DNA of 64,000 nt, taken from assembly GCF_048564905.1 (NCBI RefSeq), contig NC_133023.1:92073878-92137877 (forward strand), in the 5' to 3' direction. The notes below the pieces were generated by a model. That model was not told the origin of the DNA. It searched no databases and worked only from the letters and a program-made list of their open reading frames with translations. Made by a program: the position numbers and the translations under genes. This stretch comes from Vicugna pacos (lineage: Eukaryota > Chordata > Mammalia > Artiodactyla > Camelidae). Shown in pieces: positions 33,764 through 45,640 of the stretch. Numbering within the stretch: position 1 is the stretch's first letter; each line of letters starts with the position of its first letter.

Positions 33764-34180
33764 ATGTCCCTGCAGAATGTCATTCTAAGTGAAGTAAGCC
33801 AGAAAGAGAAAGAAAAATACCATATGGGATCGCTTATATGCAGAAACAAAAAAAAATACAAAACAGAAATAGACTCATAGACATAGAATACAAACTTGCG
33901 GTTGCCAGGGGGACAGGGGCTGGGAAGGGACAGACTAGGATTTCATAATGTAGAATAGATAAACAAGATTGTACTGTGTAGCACAGGGAAATATATATAG
34001 GATCTTGTGGTGGCTCATAGCGAAACAGAATGTGACAATGAGTGTATGTATGTTCATGTATAACTGAAAAATTGTGCTCTACACTGGAATTTGACACAAC
34101 ATTGTAAAATGACTATAACTCAATAAAAAATGTAAAAAAAATATTATTTGGGGGAGGACTTCTGGAATGAGTCCAGCTTA

Positions 34181-34638
34181 CATGCACACACAGTGGAATA
34201 CTACTTAGCCATAAAAAGAATGAAATAATGCCATTTGCAGCAACATGAATGGACCTAGAGATTATCATACTAAGTGAAGTAAGTCAGACAGAAAAAGACA
34301 AATATCATATGATATCACTGATATGTGGAATCTAAAAAATGACACAAATGAAGTTATTTACAAAGCAGAAACAGACTCACAGACACAGAAAACAAACTTA
34401 AGGTTACCAGGTGGGGAAAGTGGAGGGGAGGGATAAATTAGGAGTTTGAGATTTGCAGATATAAACTACTATATATAAAATAAACAACAAGAGCCAACTG
34501 TTTACCACAGGGAACTATATTCAATATCTTGTAATAACCTATAATGATAACAAATATGAAAAAAAATATGTAACTTACTCACTATGCTATACACCAGAAA
34601 CTAATACATTTTAAATCAACTATACTTCAATTAGAAAG
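34181..34638 (+). mobile_element. L1 3' end (ORF2 last codons and 3' UTR)
   Basis: It starts with CAGTGGAATACTACTTAGCC and has GCCATTTGCAGCAACATGAA, CAATATCTTGTAATAACCTA and ACCAGAAACTAATACATTTT, ending CTATACTTCAATTAGAAAG. Its 3' end is of the same type as the copy at 13690-13918, not of the type at 32104-34141. It is older than the neighbour on its left. Confidence 0.88.
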
Positions 34639-34650
34639 TTTTTTTTAAAA

Positions 34651-35020
34651 GTTACAGCAGACATAAATGAAACAGAGAGCAGAAAAATTAGAGAAAATTA
34701 ACAAAAACAAAAACTCTTTTTTCAAAAATATAAACAAAATTAACAAACTAGGACTCTTTCTCAACCTAAAAAGGGCATCCACAAAAAATCCACATCCATC
34801 GTCAATCATACTTATAGACTGAAAGAGTGAAAAGTTTTCCTACAAGATCAGTAACAAGACAAAAAATGTCTGGCCTCACTACTTTTGTTCAACATTATAT
34901 TGGAGATTTTAGCCAGGGAAATTAGGCAAGAAAAAGAGGGGAAAAGGCATACAGATTGGAAAGGAAAAAGTAAAACTATCTTTATTTTCAGATGACATGA
35001 TCTTGTATGTGTAATTTTGA
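34651..35020 (+). repeat. Old L1 ORF2 fragment (linker to RT)
   Basis: GAACAGAGAGCAGAAAAATT-like sequence at 34670 and CAACATTATATTGGAGATTT near 34890 lead to AGATGACATGATCTTGTATG, the DNA of the RT active site (ADDMILY). A section of ORF2 is missing in the middle. It sits after the L1 tail at 34181-34638. Confidence 0.8.
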
Positions 35021-36744
35021 AATCAGTCTTCAGAATAACAGATCTCATGGTAGTTCTAGATTTCCAGAGGCCTCTAATAATCTTCATTTCATAAACCCAT
35101 GAGGTCTTGCCTTTAAATTTCTAAGATGGCCTTCACTGCTAGCAGCTTCTTCTCTTGTGCTTAAAAGCCAACAATGGCATAACCAGACAGAGAATTCACA
35201 TCACGGCCAAACTCGTAATATAAAGGTCAGAGTTGAGGAAGTGCTGCTGAAATTAGGTGTTGATGAAACTACATGGGGAAGATACTTTACAAGATCAGAA
35301 ACCAGGAAGATTAGAAATAAGTTGGCAAGTAGAGACTGAGGCAGGTTGGGGCATGTAGTTCAGGATAGAGTGAAAAAGGTGTGGATATCAGAGGCCTGTT
35401 CTTATATGAAGCCAATGACAAAGTCTGGGGAAAGGCCTTGACCATGTGAACTTTTGCCTGTAGATCCGACCATTCATTAAAGTTTTCCCTATGTTCTACC
35501 AGTCTCTCTTCCTCCTGGCCTAGGCGAATTGCTCCCTTCTATTTAATTCTTTCATGACCTTTTGTCCTGGCAAAAGCGGACATGGATTTTGGGCATATAT
35601 ATAGTTCCCGCTGTACCAGGCTCTCACCGATGCCTAGAGAAGCCTAGTAGTATCTGAGAAAATGGAGGGCTTAGGCCTGAAACCCCTCTACTTAAAGACG
35701 AATGTTTCTATGGATACCACATAAAACTCTACTAAACAAGGTGAGTATCAGGATGAATAGTGCAGGCCCTGGCTCTGAAGGACCTCATGGTCTAGTGGAG
35801 GCAGGTGGTAATACAGCTAAGAACTGGGAGTGGGAATTTATTCAAATCGGTTCATAAGTATTTACTCTTGATTCGCAGGCTTTGTTAGCCCAGCCAACCT
35901 GAATTACATATTGGCTTTCATCAGCATATAATTTAAAGGCATTTCTGAGTTTCAGGCAAACTAGTAGCCCTCACTTATCTTGAAAAGTGAGCCACTAGAG
36001 AAATAAAGTTCCCCTCCCCTATTACCAAGAGTTTACACTTCATCCACAAGTCTGTTTATTCCTCAGCAAAAATGAGATAATACCCTTACCTCAACCATTA
36101 CTTCACAGGTTTCTCTTGAAGACTTTTCAATAAGATTATGTATGTAGAGCCCTCCCTGCCCATCCCTGCCAACATAAATCCATTTGACTATTCTTGTGCC
36201 CCATGCAATGGGGCTTCCATTGTAAACAGCGCCAAAAGACATTCCCTAAACATTGAAGAATGTTGAAAAATATCTCATCTTTAAGAGCCCGTGGTTGAGA
36301 GGGACGATAATATTCATTTAATACACAGTGCTTCCTTTCTACTATACCAACTATATAAATCCAACCATAAATTGTAAAAGCCCAGCTAATAATCTAAGCC
36401 AAAGGTATGCCCAATGGAATGAATGCCCTTTAATCTAAACTGCAAAGACTAAGTTTGTTTGAAGTTCCTAGTCTCACTGTAAGTTTCTTCCTATTTTGGC
36501 CTTAAAAATAATAATAGATGGCAGAGATTCACTGAAAGGCCCACCAAGAGCAGGGCTTTAAGAGTGGTATGTCTGCAGGGCAGGCAATAAGGGAGTGAAT
36601 TTTCTGTTGAGAACTTAAAATAAATAAAACTGACTAAAACTTGATATGCATTTTATCACCATGACCTAAAAACTCTAAACAAAATCAGTGATAAAATCCT
36701 CTTCCACTCTGAGGCCATCTGCTGCTCCCGCCTCCCTCTCGATT
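35021..36744. other. Unique sequence, no gene seen
   Basis: No repeat family or exon was recognised. Open frames are no longer than about 80 codons. Confidence 0.35.
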
Positions 36745-36990
36745 CACCAGTGCACTCACTGTATTCCAGGAACTTCGCAAGCATTACCTCCACAACACCA
36801 TGAAGTAACTATCTTCATTTTACAAAGGAGAAACGTTGAAGCTCAGAGAGGGTAACTCATGTAAGGTCAAAAAGATAGTGAATAGTGAAGGCTTGCTTCA
36901 ATGTCAAGGAGAGCTTTACAAAAATATAGCTGAACAACTGGTACTAGAATTTGAGCCAATGTCTGAGTGAGTTCATATTCCATGCTTTTA
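36745..36990 (-). repeat. MIR SINE
   Basis: TGTATTCCAGGAACTTCGCA, TCTTCATTTTACAAAGGAGA and GAAGCTCAGAGAGGGTAACT follow the reverse-complement MIR order. The right end (CTAGAATTTGAGCCAATGTC) resumes after an insertion of unknown sequence. Confidence 0.75.
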
Positions 36991-37095
36991 ATCACTACAA
37001 AATACTATCATTGTAGAAAAAGAGCCTAAGACTTTGAACTGCTTTATCTGGCAAAGGGACTAGAATTGTCTGGAAAGAATTGTCTGCCAAGAACA

Positions 37096-37313
37096 TGATG
37101 GAAAGAGCACTGGGCTTAGAGGCAACCAGACTGAGATTGGACCCTGACTCTACCACCAACTAGCTGTGTGATCCTGGGCAATTCATTTAACCTCCATGAG
37201 CCTCACTTTCTACGCTGGAAACTCGTACCTGCTTCCCAGTGAGGATTAAATGACTTGGCATACAGGAAGGCGCCTGGCACATAACAGGCATTCAACAAAT
37301 GCTAGTTTCCTTC
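37096..37313 (+). repeat. MIR SINE, nearly full length
   Basis: GAAAGAGCACTGGGCTTAGA, CTCTACCACCAACTAGCTGT, GTGATCCTGGGCAATTCATT, AACCTCCATGAGCCTCACTT and CCTGGCACATAACAGGCATT cover the 5' tRNA-related part, the core and the 3' end of MIR. Confidence 0.93.
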
Positions 37314-37504
37314 CTTAACATTAAGGCCAAAGAAAATTACCTAGGGTATAGCCAAAGTCTAAGTTTACAATCGGTTGTACTCCTTCTAAACAAAAGCACC
37401 ATTTATTTTACCTCAATTTCTAGCCCACTTGCACCAACCCAGTGGAGTAAACCCTGCAATTCAACATCAGAGTCAGAAACTTCACCTTGAGGAAGTAGAT
37501 GATT

Positions 37505-38125
37505 GTATTAGTATGCCTTGAGCTACAAGTAACAGAAAAGCCAACACAAACTAACTTAAATAATAAGAAAAATTTTTATTTCACTTGACTGAAAGTCCAA
37601 ACATGGTATGGACTCTGGCCATGGTACAATCAGGTCCCCAGTTCTATTTTCTCAACTCAGCCTTCCTCTGTGTGTGTCCACTTTGGTCTCAGGATGTCTT
37701 CCTTAATGGTCACGGGTGACTGCCTAAAGCCACTGGGGAAATATACTTCCTTGTTCATGTTCAATGACAGAGAGAGAAAAATCTTTCCCCAATCATAAAA
37801 TAAAAAATACCTTCTTTCAAACTGAATCAAAGTCACAAGCCCACCCTTGTATCAATAATAGTTGCTAGGTATATCTCATGCATTTATTAGCTTAATTTTA
37901 ATTTCTGAACCAATCCCTTGGAAGGAAGTTTGTATTACCTTGATTGGCTCAGATAATCAAGACCCTCTCCTGGAGCTAAGAACAAGATTGCCTTCCCCTG
38001 GGTCACATGGGCTCGTGTGATTGAGGAGTGGATGATGGATATCTGAATAAAATTAGGGATCTGCTGTAAAATTGGAAGGGGGAGAATGGGTGCTAGGTAG
38101 CCATCCAAATATGCTCACTACAATG
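37505..38125 (+). repeat. Old mammalian interspersed repeat, unassigned
   Basis: It begins GAGCTACAAGTAACAGAAAA and has ATTTTTATTTCACTTGACTG, GATTGGCTCAGATAATCAAG and CCCTGGGTCACATGGGCTCG, ending GCTAGGTAGCCATCCAAATA. The order matches a repeat that I know from many mammalian genomes, but the family name is not certain. Confidence 0.5.
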
Positions 38126-38344
38126 ATGTTATTAAATAGATGCAGGTGTTTCTCTCTTCCTCACCCCCTACACAGACTCTTCAAAGTCACCTACCAGAAG
38201 CATCAGTACCTACTTTTCCAAAGAAAATCTAAATATAGGATCAAAACTAAAGAATTGCAATATTAATTCCCAAGTAGGGAGCCATCTGGAAAAAACAGTA
38301 AGCTTATTCTTATCCTGTGAACATCTAGATGGGTGCCTAAGCTG

Positions 38345-38569
38345 AGATCAAAATTCCAAGAAGTCCTGGTTCGATATAAGGAAGAATTTACTAAGAAATA
38401 GAGCTGACTATAAATGAAATAGCCTGTTTCACAAGTTAGTGAGCTCCCTATTATCAGAAGTATCTGAGGACCTGCTAATGACCTCTAGGATATTTCTCTA
38501 CAAGGTAGGAAGTTAGAAGAAATGATTGCAAGAGTTACTTCCAACTCTTCTATGTTATAATTCTATGAT
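38345..38569 (+). repeat. L3/CR1 LINE 3' end
   Basis: GATATAAGGAAGAATTTACT, AGTTAGTGAGCTCCCTATTA, AGAAGTATCTGAGGACCTGC, GTTACTTCCAACTCTTCTAT and the terminal ATTCTATGAT follow the CR1/L3 3' end ('ggaggtagtgagctccc...cccttccaactctgagattctatga'). CR1-type elements were active before the radiation of placental mammals, so this is among the oldest repeats in the window. Confidence 0.8.
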
Positions 38570-39044
38570 GGATCTCTGATTCAGCTCAAAATAAATGACA
38601 AACACCTCTCAGCAAACTAATGAAGGCATATTGTGAGAGACAAGGCCTGTCAATGAGATAGATTAGATTCACACTTGATGGACAACCAATCAATGAGATA
38701 GACACACCTATACAATGGAGATGGATGGTGAAGGCACTATTGATGAAGCCCTAGCAGTGTCCAGTTCAATGAACTAGACAGTTTGTCTTTGAGGGAGGGG
38801 AATTTATAGGATGCTTCCGTACCTCATCCTGTTTGTCCTTGGATTTGTTTTTAAATAGAAAGCAAATGAGTATGCCAATCACAAAATTCTCCTGAAGCTT
38901 GAGACGCCATATACTCAAATGATCTTCCTATCTTTCACATACTCTGTGTGTCTTAGTTCTTCATCTGCAGGGTTGAACCTACCATTCTCAAGTAAATTGG
39001 GAGGAATTGCCATCTTCATTTAGCAAGGTAGGGGTTTATTTTCT

Positions 39045-39165
39045 TTTTTTTTCTTTTTTTAACATTTTTTATTGATTTATAATCATTTTACAATGTTGTG
39101 TCAAATTCCAGTGTTCAGCACAATTTTTCAGTCATTCATGGACATATACACATTCATTGTCACAT
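39045..39165 (-). mobile_element. 121-bp L1 insertion with perfect 14-bp duplication
   Basis: The reverse complement of the young L1 3' end (AACATTTTTTATTGATTTAT, then CATTTTACAATGTTGTGTCA and AATTCCAGTGTTCAGCACAA), of the same type as 32104-34141. GGGGTTTATTTTCT flanks it exactly at 39031-39044 and 39166-39179. It is strongly 5'-truncated and recent. Confidence 0.95.
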
Positions 39166-39179
39166 GGGGTTTATTTTCT

Positions 39180-39988
39180 ATCATATTTCTTTCTAAACCT
39201 ATTGGTCAAATAATTTTAGTAATCTTAGTTCCCACTCTTCATTCCTCTTATTTGAAGCAGAAGTCTCAGATGAAGGCTAAACTGCATGCATCCTAGGATA
39301 CAAGTCTGGGCAGAAACATTGGGAGAGTGATTTGGAGTACCTGTTGGGTTCCACTTGTATGGGAAACCAAGGAAAGAACTGACCTCAAGGGTTGAAATCT
39401 ACCATTGTACTATGTGTCCTACCTAGGTACATTCATTTCTCTCTCTTTTCTTGCCTTACTAAGTATTTAAAAAATTATTTCTCTTTATCCTTGTATCAGG
39501 TTGTTAGTTATACATTCTTTCATTATTCTTTTAAGAGCAATGCTAGAGGAGTGGCACTCAAAGTATGGTCTACAGATCTCTGACAGTTCTTGAGACTCTT
39601 TCAGAGGTCCACAAGGTCAATACTTATTTCATAATGACTGTAAAAATCATTTTCCTTTTTCACTGGGTTGACATTTGCACCGATGGTGCAAAAGTAGTAA
39701 TGGGCAGTACTGCTGCTGCCTTAGCACCAGTCAAGGCAATGGCACCAAACTGTACTAGTTAGTCATTGTATTCTTTACCACCATGTACTTGAAGGGGGAA
39801 AAAGTCAGTTTCACTTAAGAATGCCTTTGATGAAGCAATATCGACCCTTGAATGCACATCTTTCTTAATATTCTGTGTGACAAGATGAGAAGTGTTCATA
39901 AAGTACTTCTGATGCATGTTAAAGCATAATGGTTGAATTGAGAAAAAGTATTTTGTGTTTGCTTCCATTGTAAGTCAAACTAGCCTTG
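39180..39988. other. Unique sequence, no gene seen
   Basis: No repeat family or exon was recognised. A possible eroded MER-type fragment lies at 39550-39620 (CACTCAAAGTATGGTCTACA), which resembles the 'ctcaaagtgtggtccgcggac' phrase of hAT MITEs. Confidence 0.35.
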
Positions 39989-40412
39989 TGTTTTTCTTTC
40001 AGTTTTATTGAGATATAATTGACATACCTGTATAAATTTAAGGTGTATAGCATAACAATTTGCAAACATTATGAAATGATTATTACAGTAAGTTTAGTGA
40101 ACATTCATCATCTCATATACATACAAAATTTAAGAAATAGAAAAAATTTCAGATTCTTTTCCATTTAGTTTATTATGAAAAAATTATTTCTTGTGATGAG
40201 AAAGCTTAGGATTTACTGTTTTAACAACTTTTGTATACAACATACAGCAGTGTTAATTATATTTATCATGTTGTACATCACATCCCTAGGATTCATTTAT
40301 TACTGGAAGTTTGTACCTTTTGACTGCCTTTATCCAATTCCCCTCCCCCCACCCTCACCTCTGGTAACCACAAATCCCATCTCTTTCTCTATGAGCTTGT
40401 TTCTTTCTAAAG
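39989..40412 (-). repeat. L1 3' end, first of three stacked copies
   Basis: AGTTTTATTGAGATATAATT, AAGGTGTATAGCATAACAAT, AACATTCATCATCTCATATA, CAGCAGTGTTAATTATATTT and CTGGAAGTTTGTACCTTTTG match the reverse complement of an L1MA-type 3' UTR. Confidence 0.85.
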
Positions 40413-40812
40413 TACAATTAACCTACAATGCTATGTTATTACACAATATAGTGATTCAATATTTCTATACATTTCAAACTGATCACCATAAGTCTAGTTA
40501 CCATCTGAACCATACAAAGATATTACATAGTTATTGACTGTATTCCCCACACTGTACATTCCATACCCATGACTCATTTATTTTGCAACTGGAAGTTTGC
40601 ACCTGTTAATCTACCTCACCTATTTCTACCCCACCCCTCTAGCAACAGCCTGTTTGTTCTCTGCATCTATAACCCTGTTTCTGTTTTGTTAAGTTTGTTC
40701 AGTTAGTTTTTAGATTCCATATATAACCCCCCATGTTGTCACAAATGGCAAGATATCATTCTTTTTTATGGCTGAGCAATATTTGATTATATATTTAATG
40801 TACATATATACA
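40413..40812 (-). repeat. L1 3' end, second stacked copy
   Basis: The L1 3' end restarts here: GTACAATTAACCTACAATGC, CTGATCACCATAAGTCTAGT, GCAACTGGAAGTTTGCACCT and TTCTTTTTTATGGCTGAGCA. It breaks off before the next copy. Confidence 0.8.
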
Positions 40813-43800
40813 TCACATCTCTTTATGTTTCTATTTTTTATTGAAGTATAATTGACATGTAACATTATATTAGTTTCAGGTGGACAACATAATTATTTGA
40901 TTTTTTACATATTGCAAAATGATCACCACAATGAGTCTAATTAACATCTGTCACCATTCACAGTTACAAACTTTTTTCCTTGTCATGAGAACTTTTAAGA
41001 TCAACTCTCTTAGCAACTATCAAATATACAAATATGCAACATAGTATTACTAACTATAGTCGCTGTACATTGCATTACCATGACTTATTTATTTTATAAC
41101 TGGAAGTTTCTACTTTTTACCTCCTTCACCCATTCCTCCCACCACCCCCATGCCCTACCTCTGGTAATAACCAATCTGTTCTCTGTATCTATTAGCTTGG
41201 GTTTTTCTTTAGATTCCACATGTAAGTAAGATCATGTATGAATATCACATCTTCTTTATCCATTCATCAATTGATGAGCATTTAGGCTGCTTCCACATCT
41301 TTGCTATAAATAATGTACGGTTGCATATACTTTTTCTAATTAGCGTTTTTGTTTTCTTCAGATAAACACCCAGGAATAGAATTGCTGGGTCATATGGTAG
41401 TTTTATTTTTCATTTTTTGAGGAATCACCATACTGTTTTCCATAGTGGATATACCGATTTACATTCCCGCCAACAGTTCTCAAGGGCTCTCTTTTCTCCA
41501 CACTCTTCCCAACACTTGTTATTTGTTGTCTTTTTGATAATAGCCATTCTGACAGGTAGTGAGGTGATAACTCATTGTGGTTTTGATTGGCATTTCCCTG
41601 AGGATTAGGATGTTGAGCATCTTTTCATGTGCCTGTTAGCTATCTGTATATCTTCTTTGGAGAAATGTCTATTTGGAACCCATGCTCACTTTTAAATTGG
41701 GTTGTTTGGTTTTTTGATGTTGAACTATATGAGTTCTTTGTATATTTTGGATAGTAACCCCTTATCAGATGTATCATTTGTAAATATCTTCTCCCATTCA
41801 GTAAGTGGCTTTTTTGTTTTGTTTATAGTTTCCTTTCCTTTGGTTTGATGTAGTCCCATTTATTTATTTCTATTTCCCTTGCCTGAGGAGATATATCCAA
41901 AAATATTGCTAAGATTGATGTCAAAGTGCATATTGCCTATGTTTTCCTCCAGGAGTTTAATGGTTTCAGGTCTTACATCTTTCATCCATTTTGACTTTAT
42001 TTTTGATACAGTATAAGAAAGTGGCCAGTTTCTTTCCTTTGTATGTAGCTGTCCAGTTTTGTATCCTGCAACTTTACTGAATCCATTTATTAGTTCTAAA
42101 CATTTTTTTGGTGGAGTCTTTAGAGTTTTCTATATATAGCATCATACCATCTGCAAATAGTGACAGTTTTAATTCTTCCTTTCCAATTTAGATACATTTT
42201 CTCTCTTCTTATTTTCTACTCACTGTGGCTAGGACTTCCAATACTATGTTGAGAAAAAGTGGTGAGAGTGGGCATCCGTGTCTTGTTCCTGATCTTAGAG
42301 GAAATGCTTTCAGCTTTTCACCATTAAGTGTGATGTTAGGTGTGGGCTGGTCACATGGCCTATATTATGTTGAGGTAAGTTCCCTCTATACCCACTTTCT
42401 GGAAGGTTTTTTTTTTCAATCATAAATGGATGTTGAATTTTATCAAAAGCTTTTTCTGCTTCTATTGAGACTGATCATGACTTTTATCCTTTATTTTGTT
42501 AATGTGGTATATCACACTGATTGATACTGAACCATCCCTGCATCCCTGGGATAAATCCCACTCGATCGTGGCATATAATCCTTTCAATGAATTGTTGAAT
42601 TCAGTTTGCTATACTTTCTGGAGGATTTTTGCATCTATGTTCATCAGAGTTATTGGCCTTTACTTTTATTTATAGTGTCTTTATCTGATTTTGGTATCAG
42701 GGTAATGCTGGCCTTGTAGAATGAGTTTGGCAGTGTTCCTTTCTCTTCAAATTTTTGTAATAATTTGATAAGGGTAGGTATTAACTATTCTTTAAGTGTC
42801 TTGTAGAATTCACCTGTAAAGCCGTCTGGTCCTGGACTTGTTTGTTGAGAGTTCTTTTACTACTGATTCAGTTTCACTACTAGTGATTGGTCTATTCATA
42901 TTTTCTATTTCTTCCTGATTTTGTCTTAGAAGATTGTATGTGTCTAGGAATTTATCCAGCTATTGTAGGTTGTCCAATTTGTTGGTGTACAATTGTTCAC
43001 AGTAGTCTTTTATGATCCTTCATACTTCTGAGGAGTCAGCTGTAACCTCTCCTCTTTCATTTCTGATTTTATTTATTTAGGCCATCTCTTTTTTTTTTTG
43101 ATGAATCCAGATAAAGTTTACCAATTTTGTTTATCTTTTCAAAGAATCTGTTCTTAGTTTCAATGATATTTTCTATTTTTAAAGTTTTTGTTTCATTTAT
43201 TCCTACTCTAATCTTTATTATTTTCTTCCTTCTACTAACATTGGGCTATGTTTGTTCTTCTTTTTCTAGTTCCTTTAGGTGTAAGGTCAGATTGATTATT
43301 TGAGATTTGTCTTGTTTCTTGAGGGAAGCCTCTATCACTATTAACTTTCCCCTTATAATTTCTTTCACTGCATCCCATAGATTTTTGAGTTATCTTTCTA
43401 TTTTCATTTCTCTCAAGGTATTTTTAAAATTTTTTCTTTGATTTCTTCATTAACATACTGCATTTTTAGTAAGATGTTGTTTAGCCTTCATGTGGTTCTG
43501 CTTTTTCCAGTTTTCTTCCTATAGTGGATTTCTAGTTTCACACCTTTGCAGGTAGAAAAGATGCCTGATATGATATCACTCTTGTTAAATTTGTTGAGAC
43601 TAATTTTGTGACCTAACATGTGACCTATACTGGAGAATGTTCCATGTGCACTTGAGAAGAATGTATATTCTGATATTTTGAGGTGGAATGTTCTGCGTAT
43701 ATCTGCATATGATCTATTGTGTCAATGTTTCCTTATTGATTTTCTGTCTGGATGATATATCTACTGATGTAAGTGGGAGTGTTAAAGTCCACTACTGTTA

Positions 43801-44099
43801 TTGTATTTTTGTCAATATTCCCCTTTGTGTCTATTGACATTTGCTTTATGCATTTAGGTGCTTCTTTGTTGGGTTAATAAATATTTACAAGTGGTATATC
43901 CTCTTGTTGGATTGATCCTTTTAGCATTATATAATGCTCCTTATCTCCTGTTACCATCTTGTTTTCAAGTCTATTTTGTCTGATATAAATATTAATTCAG
44001 CTTTCTTTTCTTTTCCATTTTCATGACATATCTTTTTCCATTCCTTTTACTTTTATTCTGTGTGTGTCTTTAGATCTGAAGTGAATCTCTGGTAGGCAG

Positions 44100-44132
44100 T
44101 ATATATATACTATATATGCATATATATTTTTT

Positions 44133-44175
<43 letters not shown>

Positions 44176-44190
44176 TATTCATATATATAG
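44100..44190. repeat. (TA)n(TTTA)n microsatellite in L1
   Basis: A TA run followed by about eleven TTTA units and another TA run. It lies between the ORF2 and ORF1 parts of the minus-strand L1. Confidence 0.95.
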
Positions 44191-44279
44191 TCAAGGCAAC
44201 ACCCATTTATGATAAAAACTCTCCAGAAGTCAAGGTATAGACTTTTATTTTCCATTTAATGAAGTCCCTTTAACATTTC

Positions 44280-44582
44280 TCATAATGCCAGCTTAGTGGT
44301 GATAAACTCTTTTAGCTTTTGCTCTTCATCTCTCCTTCGATTCTGTATGATAATCTTATCAGGAGAGTATTCTTGGCTGTAAGTTTTTCCTTTCAGTACT
44401 TCGAATATTTCATGCCAGTTCCTTCTGATCTGTAAGGCTTCTTCTGGAATATCAGCTGATAATCTTATGGGAGTTATCTTGTATATAACTAGTTGCTTTT
44501 CTCTTGTTGCCATTAAGGTTTTCTCTTTAACTTTTGACGTTTTAATTGTAATGTGTTTTGGTGTGGGTCTCTTTGGGTTCAT
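44280..44582 (-). pseudogene. L1 ORF1p C-terminal fragment
   Basis: A 100-codon open stretch resembles the L1 ORF1p C-terminal RNA-binding domain: KRPTPKHITIKTSKVKEK, then TPIRLSADIPEEALQIRRNW, HEIFEVLKGK, and QKLKEFITTKLAL at the end. The open frame does not reach the coiled-coil region. It is an inactive relic. Confidence 0.88.
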
Positions 44583-45640
44583 CTCATTTGGGACTCCGTG
44601 CTTCTTGGACTTGGATGTTTGTTTCCTTCTCCAGGTTATAGAAGTTTTCAGCCATTATTTCTTCAGGTAGGTTTGCTGTCCCTTTCTCTCTCTCTTCTCC
44701 TTTTGGGTCCTCTATATTGTGAATGTTATTACACATAATGTTGCCACCAAGGTCCTTAAACTATCCTCCTTTTTGTTTTTGCTGTTTTAATTGGTGATTT
44801 ACACTACTCTGTCTTCCTGATCAGTGATCATTTTTCCACATCCTCTAATCTGCTGTTGATTCCCTCTATTGTGTTTTTCATTTCAGTTATTGTATTACTC
44901 AGATCTGATTGGTTCTTTTTTATATTTTCTATCTAATTTTTAAACCTTTCACCAAGTTCATCCATTCACCTTTCAAGATCAGTGAGTATTTTTATGTTTG
45001 TTACTTTGAACTTTTTCTGGTAAATTGTTTATCTCATTTTGTTTAGTTCTTTTTCTGAGATTTTGTCTTGTCCTTTTTGTTTGGAAGGTATTGCTTTCAA
45101 CTCCTCATTTTGCCTAATTCTCTGTGCTTATTTCTATGTGTTAGGTATATCAGCTATATTTCCCAATCTTGAAAGAATGGCCTTATGTAGAAGTGAGTTT
45201 GTGAGCAAGCCCTGCACAAGTAGAGTCCCAGTGACCCCCAACCCTCTGGCTCTCCAAGCATAAGCCTCATTGGTTTTCAAAGCCAGATGTTAAGGGGGCT
45301 AGCCTTCCCAGGACAGGTCCCCTGGGCTGGGGAGCCTGACATGGGTCTTGGATCCCTCACTCTTCAGGGAACTTCTACAGTTGTGATATCTCTCCTACTT
45401 GTTGGTCACCACACCAGAGATGTGGATTCTGAATAGTCTGCATCTTGCCCCTCCTATTCATCTCGATATGGCCTTTTATTTATATCCTAAGTTGTAGAAA
45501 TCTGTTCTGCTAGGCTTCAGGTCATTCTCAGAGATAGTTGTTCTACATATAGCAGTAGTTTTGGTGTGTCTGTGGGAGGAGGTGAGCTCAGGATCTTCCT
45601 ACTCTGCCATCATGACCCAGACCCAGAAGAAGTTTTGCTA

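Larger units (their letters stand above)
32104..34141 (+). mobile_element. Young 5'-truncated L1 (ORF2 end, 3' UTR, poly-A)
   Basis: The copy starts inside the ORF2 reverse-transcriptase region and runs to the end of the element. The RT motif YADD appears as YAND at 32133-32144, so the catalytic aspartate is lost. The 3' UTR ends GACTATAACTCAATAAAAAA followed by an A tail. A diverged possible target duplication (AATACTGTTTTGG near 32096 against AATATTATTTGGG near 34142) fits the limits. Long uninterrupted ORF2 segments suggest it is the youngest long L1 here. It cannot move on its own. Confidence 0.92.
40836..45640 (-). mobile_element. Near full-length old L1, minus strand
   Basis: The 3' UTR (TTATTGAAGTATAATTGACA) is at left. 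Reverse-complement ORF2 runs over roughly 41200-44000 (for example GCATCTTTTCATGTGCCTGT, TGGGCATCCGTGTCTTGTTC, TACCATCTGCAAATAGTGAC). ORF1 lies at about 44280-44900 and the 5' UTR runs to about 45640, near TCCTACTCTGCCATCATGAC. About 4.8 kb makes it the most complete L1 here. It has many stops and shifts and is interrupted by a TTTA repeat. The ORF2 part is shorter than in a complete copy, so some internal loss is likely. Confidence 0.85.

Noticed and set aside
40175-40537. 120-codon hydrophobic plus-strand frame that looks like a membrane protein
   Set aside because: It is the antisense of two L1 3' UTRs, and the hydrophobic look comes from T-rich DNA.
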